Numbered from the stretch's first letter, positions 6,872 to 13,785 are shown. The stretch: 18,655 bases of DNA from DATGKD01 sp035294855 (GCA_035294855.1 DATGKD010000228.1:1-18655), one strand, 5' to 3'. Notes: generated from the sequence alone by a model not told the origin. Program-made: numbers and translations.

Positions 6872-7741
6872 ATGAGCGAGCTCCAAGGCGTCGCCCGACA
6901 GAAGGTGCAGGCGAGCCGGGTGGAAGAGTTCAAACAGCTGGCCGCTCAGTGCATGGAGATCGTGCGGACCAAGGACACTGGGACCCTGCGGTACGAGGTC
7001 TACGTCAACGACGACGAGTCGGAGTTCATCGTTCTGGAACGGTTCAAGGATTCAGCGGCGCTCATCCAGCACAGCGCGAATCTTGGGGAACTCGGCGAGA
7101 AGTTTGCCATTGCATCGACCTCCGGAGAACTCCTTGGTGCGCCGAGCACCGAGCTTCGGGAGAGCTTGGCGGGTAGTCCCGTGCGACTCTTCAAGCCCTT
7201 CTTGTCATCGGAGCGAGTCGAAGGTCGACCCAAGACGGGCAACATGGAGGCTCAGACTGCCTTCGTCTACACGATCTACGTGATGGCGAGTCCCGAGCGC
7301 GTGTGGCAAGGCCTCACTGACCCTGACTTGATGAGAGGCTACTGGCGGCACCAAAAGGCCGGTCCGAAGACATTCCTTTCGGACTGGAAGAAGGGTTCCA
7401 CCTACGACATGGCCCACGGTCGAGTCGGGCTGGTCGTTAGCGACCCTGACCAGGTCATCCTCGAGTCTGATCCCTACGACCGCTTGGCCTACACGTGGCA
7501 CACCATGACGTCTGCGTGGGCTGCCGCTGTCGGCATGGACGAGGCGACAGCGGCCCTGTGGCGAGCGGAACCCCGATCCAAAGTCGCATTCGACATCGCG
7601 GATGTCGGGCACGGCACGACCAAACTGACCGTTACGCACGATGGCTTTGCGCCCGGCAGCGCCGTGCTCCCTGCCATCTCCGAGGGTTGGCCTGCCGTCC
7701 TGTCGAGTTTGAAGACCCTGCTGGAAACGGGATCGTCGTAG
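6872..7741 (+). CDS. two-domain protein: ABM-like monooxygenase fold plus SRPBCC/AHSA1 domain
   Basis: A 289-aa protein with two usually separate domains. Residues 1 to about 95 look like an antibiotic-biosynthesis-monooxygenase (ABM) dimeric ferredoxin-like domain: GVARQKVQASRVEEFKQLAA at the start, then TLRYEVYVNDDESEFIVLER. Residues about 128-287 look like an AHSA1/SRPBCC ligand-binding domain: VYTIYVMASPERVWQGLTDP, YWRH, then a final TVTHDGFAPGS...ISEGWPAVLSSLKTLLE. The start is ATG at 6872 with AGGAGG 8 nt upstream. Met125, at the domain boundary, could be the relic start of a separate SRPBCC gene. Such proteins often bind small hydrophobic compounds; substrate unknown. It is monocistronic by position. 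Confidence 0.88.
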   Translation: MSELQGVARQKVQASRVEEFKQLAAQCMEIVRTKDTGTLRYEVYVNDDESEFIVLERFKDSAALIQHSANLGELGEKFAIASTSGELLGAPSTELRESLAGSPVRLFKPFLSSERVEGRPKTGNMEAQTAFVYTIYVMASPERVWQGLTDPDLMRGYWRHQKAGPKTFLSDWKKGSTYDMAHGRVGLVVSDPDQVILESDPYDRLAYTWHTMTSAWAAAVGMDEATAALWRAEPRSKVAFDIADVGHGTTKLTVTHDGFAPGSAVLPAISEGWPAVLSSLKTLLETGSS

Positions 7742-7805
7742 CGCACTTCGTGAGCGACGCTGAAGAGCCCTCGCCACAGAACGTGGGTCCTGTTAGATCA
7801 CAGAG

Positions 7806-7878
7806 CTGGCGGGGGAGGGCTCGAACCTCCAACATCCGGCTCCAAAGGCCGGCGTTCTGCCGATTGAACTACCCGCCA
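7806..7878 (-). tRNA. tRNA-Gln (anticodon UUG)
   Basis: The 73-nt cloverleaf can be folded completely by eye. Acceptor TGGCGGG pairs with CCCGCCA (U1-A72, as expected for Gln), D-stem GTTC/GAAC, anticodon stem CCGGC/GCCGG with loop CTTTGGA (anticodon TTG), variable loop ATGTT, T-stem GGAGG/CCTCC with loop TTCGAGC, and discriminator G73. CCA is not encoded. It lies 28 nt downstream of the VOC gene on the same strand. Confidence 0.97.
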
Positions 7879-7906
7879 AGGGCGCGACCTCTCCAGGGTA
7901 GTGACG

Positions 7907-8272
7907 TCACGCTTCGATGAGTTCGATCCGGTTGCCGAAGGGATCGTCCACGTAGCCCCGACGGATCCCCGGGATCTCGTGGTCGGGACGGACGGGGTGC
8001 CCTGCCGCCTCGAGCGCGCTGCACAGGGCGTCGAAGCCGTCGACCCGGATGGCTGGATGCGCTTTGCGCGCCGGCCGAAAGTCCTCCTCGACACCCAGGT
8101 GCAACGTGACGTCGCCGTTCGAGAACCAACAACCGCCACGCACCGCAAGGGCGGCGGGTTTGGGTTGATTCTCCAGGCCAAGGACACCCTCGTAGAAGCG
8201 GCGGGCGTCTGCTTCGGCCCCGCGGGGCATGGCGAGCTGCACGTGGTCGACGGCGGACAACCGATGTCCCAT
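7907..8272 (-). CDS. VOC-superfamily (glyoxalase/dioxygenase-like) protein
   Basis: A single-module VOC protein of 121 aa with the typical beginning HVQLAMPRGAEADARRFYEG, a middle GGCWFSNGDVTLHLGVE and the ending DPFGNRIELIEA. Candidate metal ligands are His10, a central His in LHLG, and the Glu in the C-terminal IEL. VOC proteins include glyoxalases, ring-cleaving dioxygenases and resistance proteins that bind drugs; this sequence does not decide between them. The frame is open to 8326, but the ATG at 8272 has GGGGAGG 5 nt upstream and begins at the domain edge, so it is preferred. tRNA-Gln follows on the same strand. Confidence 0.9.
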   Translation of the reverse strand: MGHRLSAVDHVQLAMPRGAEADARRFYEGVLGLENQPKPAALAVRGGCWFSNGDVTLHLGVEEDFRPARKAHPAIRVDGFDALCSALEAAGHPVRPDHEIPGIRRGYVDDPFGNRIELIEA

Positions 8273-8315
8273 CGGGACCTCCCCGGCACTCGGGGCGTCT
8301 CCGAGCTCACCGCCG

Positions 8316-8345
8316 TTGGCGCCCAACCGGGGAAGAACATAACCT
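8316..8345 (+). promoter_or_regulatory. candidate promoter of the bS22 gene
   Basis: TTGGCG (8316-8321), an 18-nt spacer and TAACCT (8340-8345) resemble a sigma-70 family promoter. The -10 ends 10 nt before the ATG at 8356, so the transcript would have almost no leader. There is no SD before that ATG. Confidence 0.45.
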
Positions 8346-8354
8346 GCCCCCGGT
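8326..8354 (+). repeat. inverted repeat around the bS22 -10 region
   Basis: ACCGGGG (8326-8332) and CCCCGGT (8348-8354) form a perfect 7-bp inverted repeat with a 15-nt centre that contains the TAACCT box. It ends one base before the start codon. It could be an operator; chance is possible in GC-rich DNA. Confidence 0.35.
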
Positions 8355-8355
8355 C

Positions 8356-8457
8356 ATGGGCTCGCTCATCAAAAAGCGCCGCAAGCGGATGCGCAAGAAG
8401 AAGCACAAGAAGATGCTGAAGGCCACCCGCTGGCAGCGGAGGGCCGCCGGCAAGTAG
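8356..8457 (+). CDS. ribosomal protein bS22-like (AURKAIP1/COX24 domain), 33 aa
   Basis: A 33-codon gene beginning MGSLIKKRRKRMRKKKHKKM and ending TRWQRRAAGK. It is extremely basic and matches the AURKAIP1/COX24 motif (xKKRRKRMxKKKHKKx), the family to which the small-subunit protein bS22 of mycobacterial ribosomes belongs, known from cryo-EM work. It would sit on the 30S subunit bound to 16S rRNA. It stands alone between convergent or divergent genes and has its own candidate promoter. It is too short for most ORF callers but the match is nearly complete. Confidence 0.92.
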   Translation: MGSLIKKRRKRMRKKKHKKMLKATRWQRRAAGK

Positions 8458-8523
8458 CCGGACGCGCCCCTTGCGCTCCATCCGGGCGGCTCGGAGCCCC
8501 GCGTGGCCCCAGGCCGACAGCCG

Positions 8524-9339
8524 TCAGGGCGCCGTCGTCCTCACCGCGACGATGTGCGCTCGCTGGCCGTCGAGCTCGAGAACCTGCCGGCCCGCGATGC
8601 CCAATCCGTCGGGCTCACCCTCGACGAACCACGCCGCGCCGCTGCCCGCGAGACGTGGGCGCACGCCGCAGAGCTCGTGGAATGCGTCGCGCCACCGGGC
8701 AAGCGACGGCGTGACGTCCAGCGCGGCCGCCTCCAGGTCGTTGTCGTAGGGCGTCCCGGGCCAGGCCGATGCCGAATCATCCCGACGTCTGTCGTAGGCG
8801 CGGTACGCCGTCCCCGTGTCGACCGAGTCCGGCGGGAGCAGGAGGACGAACCGCCGGTCTTCGAACGGCAGGCGTTCGACGACTTCCCCCACGCCGCGCA
8901 CGCGGGCATGCCCACCGACGAGACAGAACGGAATGTCGGCGCCGAGTCGTGCGGCGACATCGAGGTCATGGACACCCGCCCAGCGGAGGACGGCAGCCGC
9001 ATCCGCCGAGCCGCCACCGAGCCCGGCGCCCGCAGGCACCCGTTTGACGAGGCGCACCTGGGCACGTCGACCGACGAGCTCGAGCGTCCGAACGATGAGG
9101 TTGTCCGCCCCTCGGGGCACCCGGTCGGCGCCCAGGCCCCCCACCACCTCGTCCACCACCGTCAATCCGTCACCGCGTTCGAACGTCAGCGTGTCGGCGA
9201 GGTCGACGCACACCATCTCGGCGTCGAGCAGGTGCATGCCGTCAGGGCGCACGCCCGTCACGCGCAGTGACAGCGTCAGCTTCGCGGGCGCATGCAGGGT
9301 GGCGGGTTCCCCGACATCTTGGGCTCCGTCGCCCTGCAC
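8524..9339 (-). CDS. ispE: 4-diphosphocytidyl-2-C-methyl-D-erythritol kinase
   Basis: A GHMP-family kinase that phosphorylates CDP-ME in the MEP pathway to isoprenoid precursors, in the cytoplasm. Numbered from the GTG at 9339 (271 aa), visible motifs are HAPAKLTLSLRVTGVRPDGMH (16-36), the ATP loop PAGAGLGGGSADAA (102-115), LGADIPF around 132-138 with the catalytic Asp, and a C-terminal GSGAAWF. Length is near the low end for IspE. The open frame runs back to 9900 across ksgA, so the start must be chosen: GTG at 9339 or GTG at 9351, both just after the ksgA stop and both without a strong SD. Position after ksgA is the conserved actinobacterial order. Confidence 0.93.
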   Translation of the reverse strand: MQGDGAQDVGEPATLHAPAKLTLSLRVTGVRPDGMHLLDAEMVCVDLADTLTFERGDGLTVVDEVVGGLGADRVPRGADNLIVRTLELVGRRAQVRLVKRVPAGAGLGGGSADAAAVLRWAGVHDLDVAARLGADIPFCLVGGHARVRGVGEVVERLPFEDRRFVLLLPPDSVDTGTAYRAYDRRRDDSASAWPGTPYDNDLEAAALDVTPSLARWRDAFHELCGVRPRLAGSGAAWFVEGEPDGLGIAGRQVLELDGQRAHIVAVRTTAP

Positions 9340-9382
9340 GTGCCCGGTCACCGGCTTCGCAGCTGGCGAACGACCGGGCCCG

Positions 9383-10225
9383 TCATTCGCCAGGTTCGGT
9401 GGCGCACGCCGCCAGTCTCCCCCAGTCCTCGACGGACAGGGTCTCTGCCCGGGCCGTGGGGTCGACCCCGCTGTCCACGAACGCCTGAGCCGACACCACG
9501 CCGTGCAGCGCTCGGCGGAGCATCTTGCGACGGTGGGCGAAGCCGGCGCGAACGATTGCGAACAACTGCTCGGCCGGCACCACCGCCGGGTCGACGGCCA
9601 CGGCGGCACGACGCTCGATCGACACGAGCACCGACTCGACCTTCGGGCGAGGAACGAACACCGCGGGAGGGACCTGACCGACCACGCGCGCCCGGGCGTG
9701 GTACGCCACTTTGACGGAGACCGCGCCGTAGTCAGGGCCCCCCGGCGGTGCCGCGAGGCGCATGCCGACCTCGCGCTGGACCATGACGAGCATCCGGATG
9801 ACAGACGGCGCTTCGTCGAGCACGCGCACCACGAGCGGTACCGCCACGTTGTACGGCAGGTTGGCAACCACGATCCACGGCCGACCCGGCACGTCCGCAC
9901 CCAGGAGAGACTCGATGTCGACCGTCAGGGCATCCGCTTCGACGACGCGGACCCCGAGGGGCTCGACCCGGACGCGCAACGCACGAATCAGTCGACGGTC
10001 GACTTCGAGCGCGGTTACCGATGCACCCGTCTCAGCCAGCGCCACGGTGAGGGATCCCAGTCCCGCGCCGATCTCGAGGACGTTGCTCGAAGCGTCGACG
10101 TCCGCCAGCCGCGCGATCCGGCGCACGGTGTTGGCGTCGGCCACGAAGTTCTGGCCCAGCGCCTTGCTGGGTCGGACGTCGTGCGCAGCCAGCAGGTCGT
10201 GGACGTCACGAGGGGACGGGATCAT
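9383..10225 (-). CDS. ksgA: 16S rRNA dimethyladenosine methyltransferase (KsgA/RsmA)
   Basis: SAM-dependent enzyme that dimethylates two adjacent adenosines near the 3' end of 16S rRNA (A1518/A1519 in E. coli numbering) late in 30S assembly. The 280-aa protein has the KsgA opener SKALGQNFVAD (20-30), SAM motif I EIGAGLGSLT (51-60), the acidic ribose-binding site in ALEVDRRL (72-79), the catalytic motif IV NLPYN (122-126), and later AVFVPRPKVESVLV. The start is ATG at 10225; GGGAG touches the start codon, an unusually close SD. It lies 43 nt upstream of ispE and 38 nt downstream of the RlpA-like gene, with a GC hairpin between. Confidence 0.96.
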   Translation of the reverse strand: MIPSPRDVHDLLAAHDVRPSKALGQNFVADANTVRRIARLADVDASSNVLEIGAGLGSLTVALAETGASVTALEVDRRLIRALRVRVEPLGVRVVEADALTVDIESLLGADVPGRPWIVVANLPYNVAVPLVVRVLDEAPSVIRMLVMVQREVGMRLAAPPGGPDYGAVSVKVAYHARARVVGQVPPAVFVPRPKVESVLVSIERRAAVAVDPAVVPAEQLFAIVRAGFAHRRKMLRRALHGVVSAQAFVDSGVDPTARAETLSVEDWGRLAACATEPGE

Positions 10226-10240
10226 CTCCCGTCATGCTTA

Positions 10241-10258
10241 CGCCGCCGCGGGGCGGCG
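10241..10258 (-). terminator. GC hairpin between the RlpA-like gene and ksgA
   Basis: CGCCGCC and GGCGGCG make a perfect 7-bp stem with a 4-nt loop, just past the stop of the RlpA-like gene and 15 nt before the ksgA start. There is no T-run. It may end or attenuate transcription into ksgA. Confidence 0.4.
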
Positions 10259-10263
10259 CGCGC

Positions 10264-11040
10264 TCACCAAGTCAGCCGCACCTCGATGACGCCCACCGAC
10301 GGGTCGGCCAGCTGACTGAAGGTGGACTCGGAAAGGTCGATGACACGCCCCGGGTTCGGGGCTTCCCTGTCGTCGACCGTGCACGTCGTCGAGGCGCCCG
10401 TCGACAGGTCCGTCACCGTGACGACCGTGCCGAAGGCCAGCGTGGGGCTGGCGCAGGTCCCCGCGGGTGCTCCGTACCACGAGGCCTGCCCCGTGGTGGC
10501 GTTCTGCGGCGGCGGGGGCGGCGGCGGAGGGGGCGGGGGCGGCGGAGGAGGCGGCGCAGGCTTGGGAGCCGGTGGCGCCGAAGACGCGACCGGCGAACTG
10601 GTGCGGTACGAGGCGTTGACGACGGCGGGCGCAGTGGTCGTGGTCGTCGACGCCACCGATGCCTCGACCGTGCGCAGTTGCGCCATGTTCGCGAACGCGA
10701 GGGGCGTCGTGGACGTCGGCACCGCCTTCGACGCCGTGACGATCCCAGCGCGGGGATGCTCCCTGGCGATGCGATGGCGACGTGCGTCGTGACGTCGCGC
10801 CCGTGACGCGACATCGGTGTGCGCAACTCCATCCCCACGACTCGCGGTTGCGAGCACGTGGGACGTGGCGTGTCCTGGCGTGGCAAGCAGGAGGAGCGGC
10901 CCGAGCACCACGGCGGCACAAAACGCAATGCGCACAACGGGTCGCAACCCCCCGGCGCTGCGGGTCCTCAGATCTCCACCCTTCCTCTGCGGACTCGTGT
11001 CTACTGCGTCGGGATCGTGGACGACGCTACGCGTGCCCAT
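10264..11040 (-). CDS. secreted RlpA-like double-psi beta-barrel protein
   Basis: An exported cell-wall protein. A hydrophobic signal segment (VRIAFCAAVVLGPLLLLATP, cut after GHA) is followed by a Ser/Thr/Ala-rich stretch, a run of 16 prolines (codons at 10507-10554), and a C-terminal RlpA-like domain: GQASWYGAPAGTCASPTLAFG, TVTDLSTGASTTCTVDDR and VIDLSESTFSQLA. RlpA domains bind or cleave peptidoglycan glycans. The family's usual active-site DRGP reads DREAPNPGR here. The start is uncertain: ATG 11040 is reported, GTG 11082 is also open, and GTG 10935 would begin exactly at the signal peptide. It occupies the place of rpfB in the tatD-rpfB-ksgA-ispE order. Confidence 0.85.
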   Translation of the reverse strand: MGTRSVVHDPDAVDTSPQRKGGDLRTRSAGGLRPVVRIAFCAAVVLGPLLLLATPGHATSHVLATASRGDGVAHTDVASRARRHDARRHRIAREHPRAGIVTASKAVPTSTTPLAFANMAQLRTVEASVASTTTTTAPAVVNASYRTSSPVASSAPPAPKPAPPPPPPPPPPPPPPPPQNATTGQASWYGAPAGTCASPTLAFGTVVTVTDLSTGASTTCTVDDREAPNPGRVIDLSESTFSQLADPSVGVIEVRLTW

Positions 11041-11091
11041 GCGGGGCGGCAATTCGACCCAAGCAATCTTGCCGGCGACCACACGACGTTC

Positions 11092-11105
11092 GGTGCACGT
11101 GCACC
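11092..11105. promoter_or_regulatory. 14-bp perfect palindrome GGTGCACGTGCACC
   Basis: A perfect CACGTG-centred palindrome 10 bp before the earliest possible start (11082) of the RlpA-like gene. It could be an operator or a leader hairpin. Confidence 0.45.
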
Positions 11106-11121
11106 ACGCCTCTGTGACCGA

Positions 11122-11139
11122 CGGAAAGTGAGATTTCCG
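11122..11139 (-). promoter_or_regulatory. hairpin CGGAAA-N6-TTTCCG
   Basis: A perfect 6-bp stem with a 6-nt loop in the likely leader of the RlpA-like gene. Function unknown. Confidence 0.3.
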
Positions 11140-11261
11140 CTACGGAGGCTGCGGTTCGCGCGGTATGCCGCAATGAGACCGCTTGTCACCAGCACCTGTC
11201 GTCACTTTGCGCAACCGGGCAACTACTTCGCTGCGGCGCAGTCGCAACAATGTACGCACGA

Positions 11262-11277
11262 GGAACCACGTGGTTCC
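11262..11277. promoter_or_regulatory. 16-bp perfect palindrome GGAACCACGTGGTTCC
   Basis: A perfect 16-bp palindrome centred on CACGTG. A second CACGTG with a matching half (CGTGGAAC) lies at 11289-11294, exactly 21 bp centre to centre, about two helical turns. This is the arrangement expected for a strong primary operator and a weaker secondary one. Confidence 0.55.
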
Positions 11278-11308
11278 CCCTTACGACACACGTGGAACAA
11301 TCCCAGCA

Positions 11309-11348
11309 AAATTTGACGAAATCTGCCGAAATCTGCCGAAATCTGCCG
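11309..11348. repeat. 10-bp tandem repeat (AAATCTGCCG)
   Basis: Three exact copies of AAATCTGCCG (11319-11348) are preceded by one variant copy AAATTTGACG (11309-11318). Further decayed units follow, including two GAATTC sites 9 bp apart. The period equals about one helical turn. It lies between the tatD stop and the palindromes. Confidence 0.8.
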
Positions 11349-11389
11349 AATTCAGCGAATTCTCGCCAAGCCCGGGGCGGAACCCCTGC

Positions 11390-12280
11390 CTACGTCACAG
11401 CGAACGCCGCGCGCGTCGCCGACGACGTCGCCTCGGCGAGCGCTTCAGGCGTCAAGCCCTTGAGCGCGGCGACGGCTTGGCCGACGTACACGACCCATGC
11501 CGGGTGGTTGGGCTTGCCGCGGTGCGGCACCGGTGCGAGGAACGGCGCGTCCGTCTCGACGAGCAGTCTGTCGAGTGGGCACAACACCGCCGCGTCGCGG
11601 ACATCGTGCGCACCGTTGAACGTCACGATGCCGCTGAAGGAGAGGTATGCGCCGAGGTCGAGGCAGCGGCGTGCCTCGGCGGGGCCACCCGTAAAGCAGT
11701 GCAGAACGGTCCGCGGCGGAGGACCCGCAGCGCGCAGGATCTCGATGGTGTCGTCCCACGCGTCGCGACTGTGCACGACGAGCGCGAGGTCGAACTCGGT
11801 CGCCAACGCCGCTTGCGCTTCGAACATGGCGCGCTGCACCGGCCGCGGCGAATGGTCGTAGTGGTAGTCGAGGCCGCACTCCCCCACTGCGACGACCAAT
11901 CCGGGATCGTCTCGAACAGCGCGCCCGAGGACCCCGCTCACGTCGGTGAGCCCGTGAGAGGCCTCGTGCGGATGCAACCCGACCGTCGCCCAACAGCCGA
12001 ACGAGCTCGGATCAGGGTGCTCGGGGGCGACCCCGCCGACGCGGTCCTGCTGCGCCCGGACCTGACGCACCAGGTCGAGTGCCTGCTGCGACGACTCGGC
12101 GTCCGTTCCCACACACACGAGGCCGCGCACGCCGGCCGCGACGGCCTCGCCGAGGGCTTCGACGACGTCGGTGCCCGAGGGTCGGTAGCGGTCCTGGAGA
12201 TGGCAGTGCGAGTCGATCCACCCCGAGGCGGGGGCGGGATCGGAACGCGCATCGGACGAGCTGTGCCCGGTGGGGCTCAC
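11390..12280 (-). CDS. tatD: TatD-family metal-dependent hydrolase (DNase)
   Basis: A TIM-barrel amidohydrolase-fold nuclease; TatD enzymes are 3'-5' DNases linked to DNA repair and quality control. Of 296 aa, the key residues are visible: metal-binding HxH in DSHCHLQD (23-30), the bridging Glu in GECGLDYHYD, His in VVHSRDA, His in LHCFTGG, and the final Asp in LLVETDAPFLAPVPHRGKPN. The start is GTG at 12280, whose GTGA overlaps the metG stop, so the genes are translationally coupled. A GTG start 24 residues before HxH is slightly long for the family. The much longer open frame upstream lies inside metG and is not coding. Confidence 0.95.
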   Translation of the reverse strand: MSPTGHSSSDARSDPAPASGWIDSHCHLQDRYRPSGTDVVEALGEAVAAGVRGLVCVGTDAESSQQALDLVRQVRAQQDRVGGVAPEHPDPSSFGCWATVGLHPHEASHGLTDVSGVLGRAVRDDPGLVVAVGECGLDYHYDHSPRPVQRAMFEAQAALATEFDLALVVHSRDAWDDTIEILRAAGPPPRTVLHCFTGGPAEARRCLDLGAYLSFSGIVTFNGAHDVRDAAVLCPLDRLLVETDAPFLAPVPHRGKPNHPAWVVYVGQAVAALKGLTPEALAEATSSATRAAFAVT

Positions 12281-13785
12281 TCGCCGCGACGCGGGAACAA
12301 CGGCGCACCGCGTTCCACTGGCAATCCTCCCGGGTACCCGCCCCACGTGGCGTCGGTCGGCACCCGGCAGTCCTCGGGCCGGCCACTCAGTCCGAGGCGT
12401 CGCCAGATCTCCGCGCTCGTTGCCGGTATGGCGGGAACGGCCAACAACGCCACGATCCGCAACGCTTCGAGCGCGCTGCCGAGCACCGCGTCCGTGGCCG
12501 GCCCCGGGTCGCTCTTCCACGGCTCGGCGGACTCGAGCTCGGCGTTGGTCTCGTGGATGATGCGCCAGGTGGCCTCGAGGGCGACGTTGGGCTGCGAGCT
12601 GGCCCAGGCGCGCGTCGTCTCCTCGAGGGCGGCAGCGGTCACGGTTTGCAGCCGGCTGGCAGGGTCGGGCGCCGGTCCCATCCCGCCGCACTTCGATCCC
12701 ACCACCGTCGCCACCCGCGCCATCAGGTTGCCGAGGTTGTTCGCCAGGTCCGCGTTGTAACGCGCCGTGAGGCCTTCGTAAGAGAAGTCGCCGTCCAATC
12801 CGAACGTCGTGTCGCGCAGCAGGAAGTAGCGGACGGCATCCACACCGAATTGGTCGGTCACCTCGCGCGGCGCGATCTGGTTCGTCCTCGACTTGGACAT
12901 CTTTTCGCCCGACGCCAGCAACCAGCCGTGCACCCAGAGGTGCGCCGGCGGGTCGATGCCTGCCGCCATGCACATCGCCGGCCACCACACGCAGTGGAAA
13001 CGGATGATGTCCTTGCCCAGGACATGGTGCACCGACGGCCACCACGTCCCGAAGCGGGCCTCGTCGTCGCCGTACCCGATGGCGGTGATGTAATTGACGA
13101 GCGCGTCGTACCACACGTAGAAGACGTGACCCGTGTCCCATGGCACCTCCACGCCCCAACGCGTCGAGGTCCGGGTGATCGAGATATCCTCGAGGCCACC
13201 CTTGATGATGCCGAGAGCCTCGTTGCGCTTCGAGGCCGGCAACACGGCCTCGGGATTGGCGTCGTACCACTCGAGGAGGCGATCGGTGAAGGCGTGCAGC
13301 TTGAAGAAGTAGTTCTCCTCCTCGAGCAGCTCGACGGGTCGATTGTGGATCGGGCAGCAGTTGCCGTCGACGAGCTCGGACTCCTTCTTGTAGTCCTCGC
13401 ATGCCACGCAGTACCAGCCGCGGTACACCCCGAGCTCGGTGTAGCCGTTGTCGTGGATCTGTCCGAGGAACGCCTGGACGGCTCGGTAGTGGCGCGGCTC
13501 GGTCGTCCGGATGAAGTCGTCGTAGGAGATGTCGAGCCCTTGCCAGGCGACCACGAAGCGCTGCGCCATCGAGTCGACCCACTCACCGGGACCGACCCCG
13601 TTCTCCGCCGCCACGCGGGCGACCTTCTCGCCGTGTTCGTCCGTCCCGGTGAGGAAGAACACGTCGTCACCCAGCAGACGGTGCCAGCGGGCCTGCGCGT
13701 CCGCGTGCACCATCGTGTAGGCGTGCCCCACGTGGGGCACGTCGTTCACGTAGTAGATGGGGGTGGTCACGTAGAAACGGCCCAC
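12277..13785 (-). CDS. metG: methionyl-tRNA synthetase
   Basis: Class I aminoacyl-tRNA synthetase that charges tRNA-Met. The 502-aa protein has the HIGH-like motif HVGH (18-21), the KMSKS loop exactly as KMSKS (295-299), and one zinc knuckle with Cys126, Cys129, Cys144 and His147. No C-terminal EMAP/Trbp111 dimerisation domain is present, so this is the short form usual in actinobacteria. The start is GTG at 13785, with no SD but a TACGCT box ending 6 nt upstream, suggesting a leaderless transcript. Downstream it overlaps tatD by GTGA. Confidence 0.97.
   Translation of the reverse strand: MGRFYVTTPIYYVNDVPHVGHAYTMVHADAQARWHRLLGDDVFFLTGTDEHGEKVARVAAENGVGPGEWVDSMAQRFVVAWQGLDISYDDFIRTTEPRHYRAVQAFLGQIHDNGYTELGVYRGWYCVACEDYKKESELVDGNCCPIHNRPVELLEEENYFFKLHAFTDRLLEWYDANPEAVLPASKRNEALGIIKGGLEDISITRTSTRWGVEVPWDTGHVFYVWYDALVNYITAIGYGDDEARFGTWWPSVHHVLGKDIIRFHCVWWPAMCMAAGIDPPAHLWVHGWLLASGEKMSKSRTNQIAPREVTDQFGVDAVRYFLLRDTTFGLDGDFSYEGLTARYNADLANNLGNLMARVATVVGSKCGGMGPAPDPASRLQTVTAAALEETTRAWASSQPNVALEATWRIIHETNAELESAEPWKSDPGPATDAVLGSALEALRIVALLAVPAIPATSAEIWRRLGLSGRPEDCRVPTDATWGGYPGGLPVERGAPLFPRRGE

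Larger units (their letters stand above)
11083..11389 (-). other. gene-free region between tatD and the RlpA-like gene
   Basis: About 307 nt without a supported gene. Its base composition is visibly more AT-rich in the tatD-proximal part. It holds two perfect CACGTG-centred palindromes, one further CACGTG, a small hairpin and a 10-bp tandem repeat, listed separately. It is the likely promoter and 5' leader of the RlpA-like gene. Confidence 0.6.

Noticed and set aside
9340..9900. N-terminal extension of IspE to 458 aa
   Set aside because: The extension overlaps ksgA in another frame, is Arg/Ser-rich and has no homology; IspE begins just before HAPAKLTL.
10507..10554. G-quadruplex array as a regulatory element
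   Set aside because: The G-rich strand is explained by 16 consecutive proline codons on the opposite strand.
11083..11300. ydaO-type c-di-AMP riboswitch before the wall enzyme
   Set aside because: Such riboswitches often precede Rpf or related wall genes, but I could not see the conserved core on the minus strand. A covariance-model search of RF00379 would decide.
11309..11348. CRISPR array
   Set aside because: The repeats are 10 bp with no spacers and there are no cas genes nearby.
12281..13582. N-terminal extension of TatD to 730 aa
   Set aside because: It runs inside metG in a shadow frame; the GTGA overlap defines the real start.
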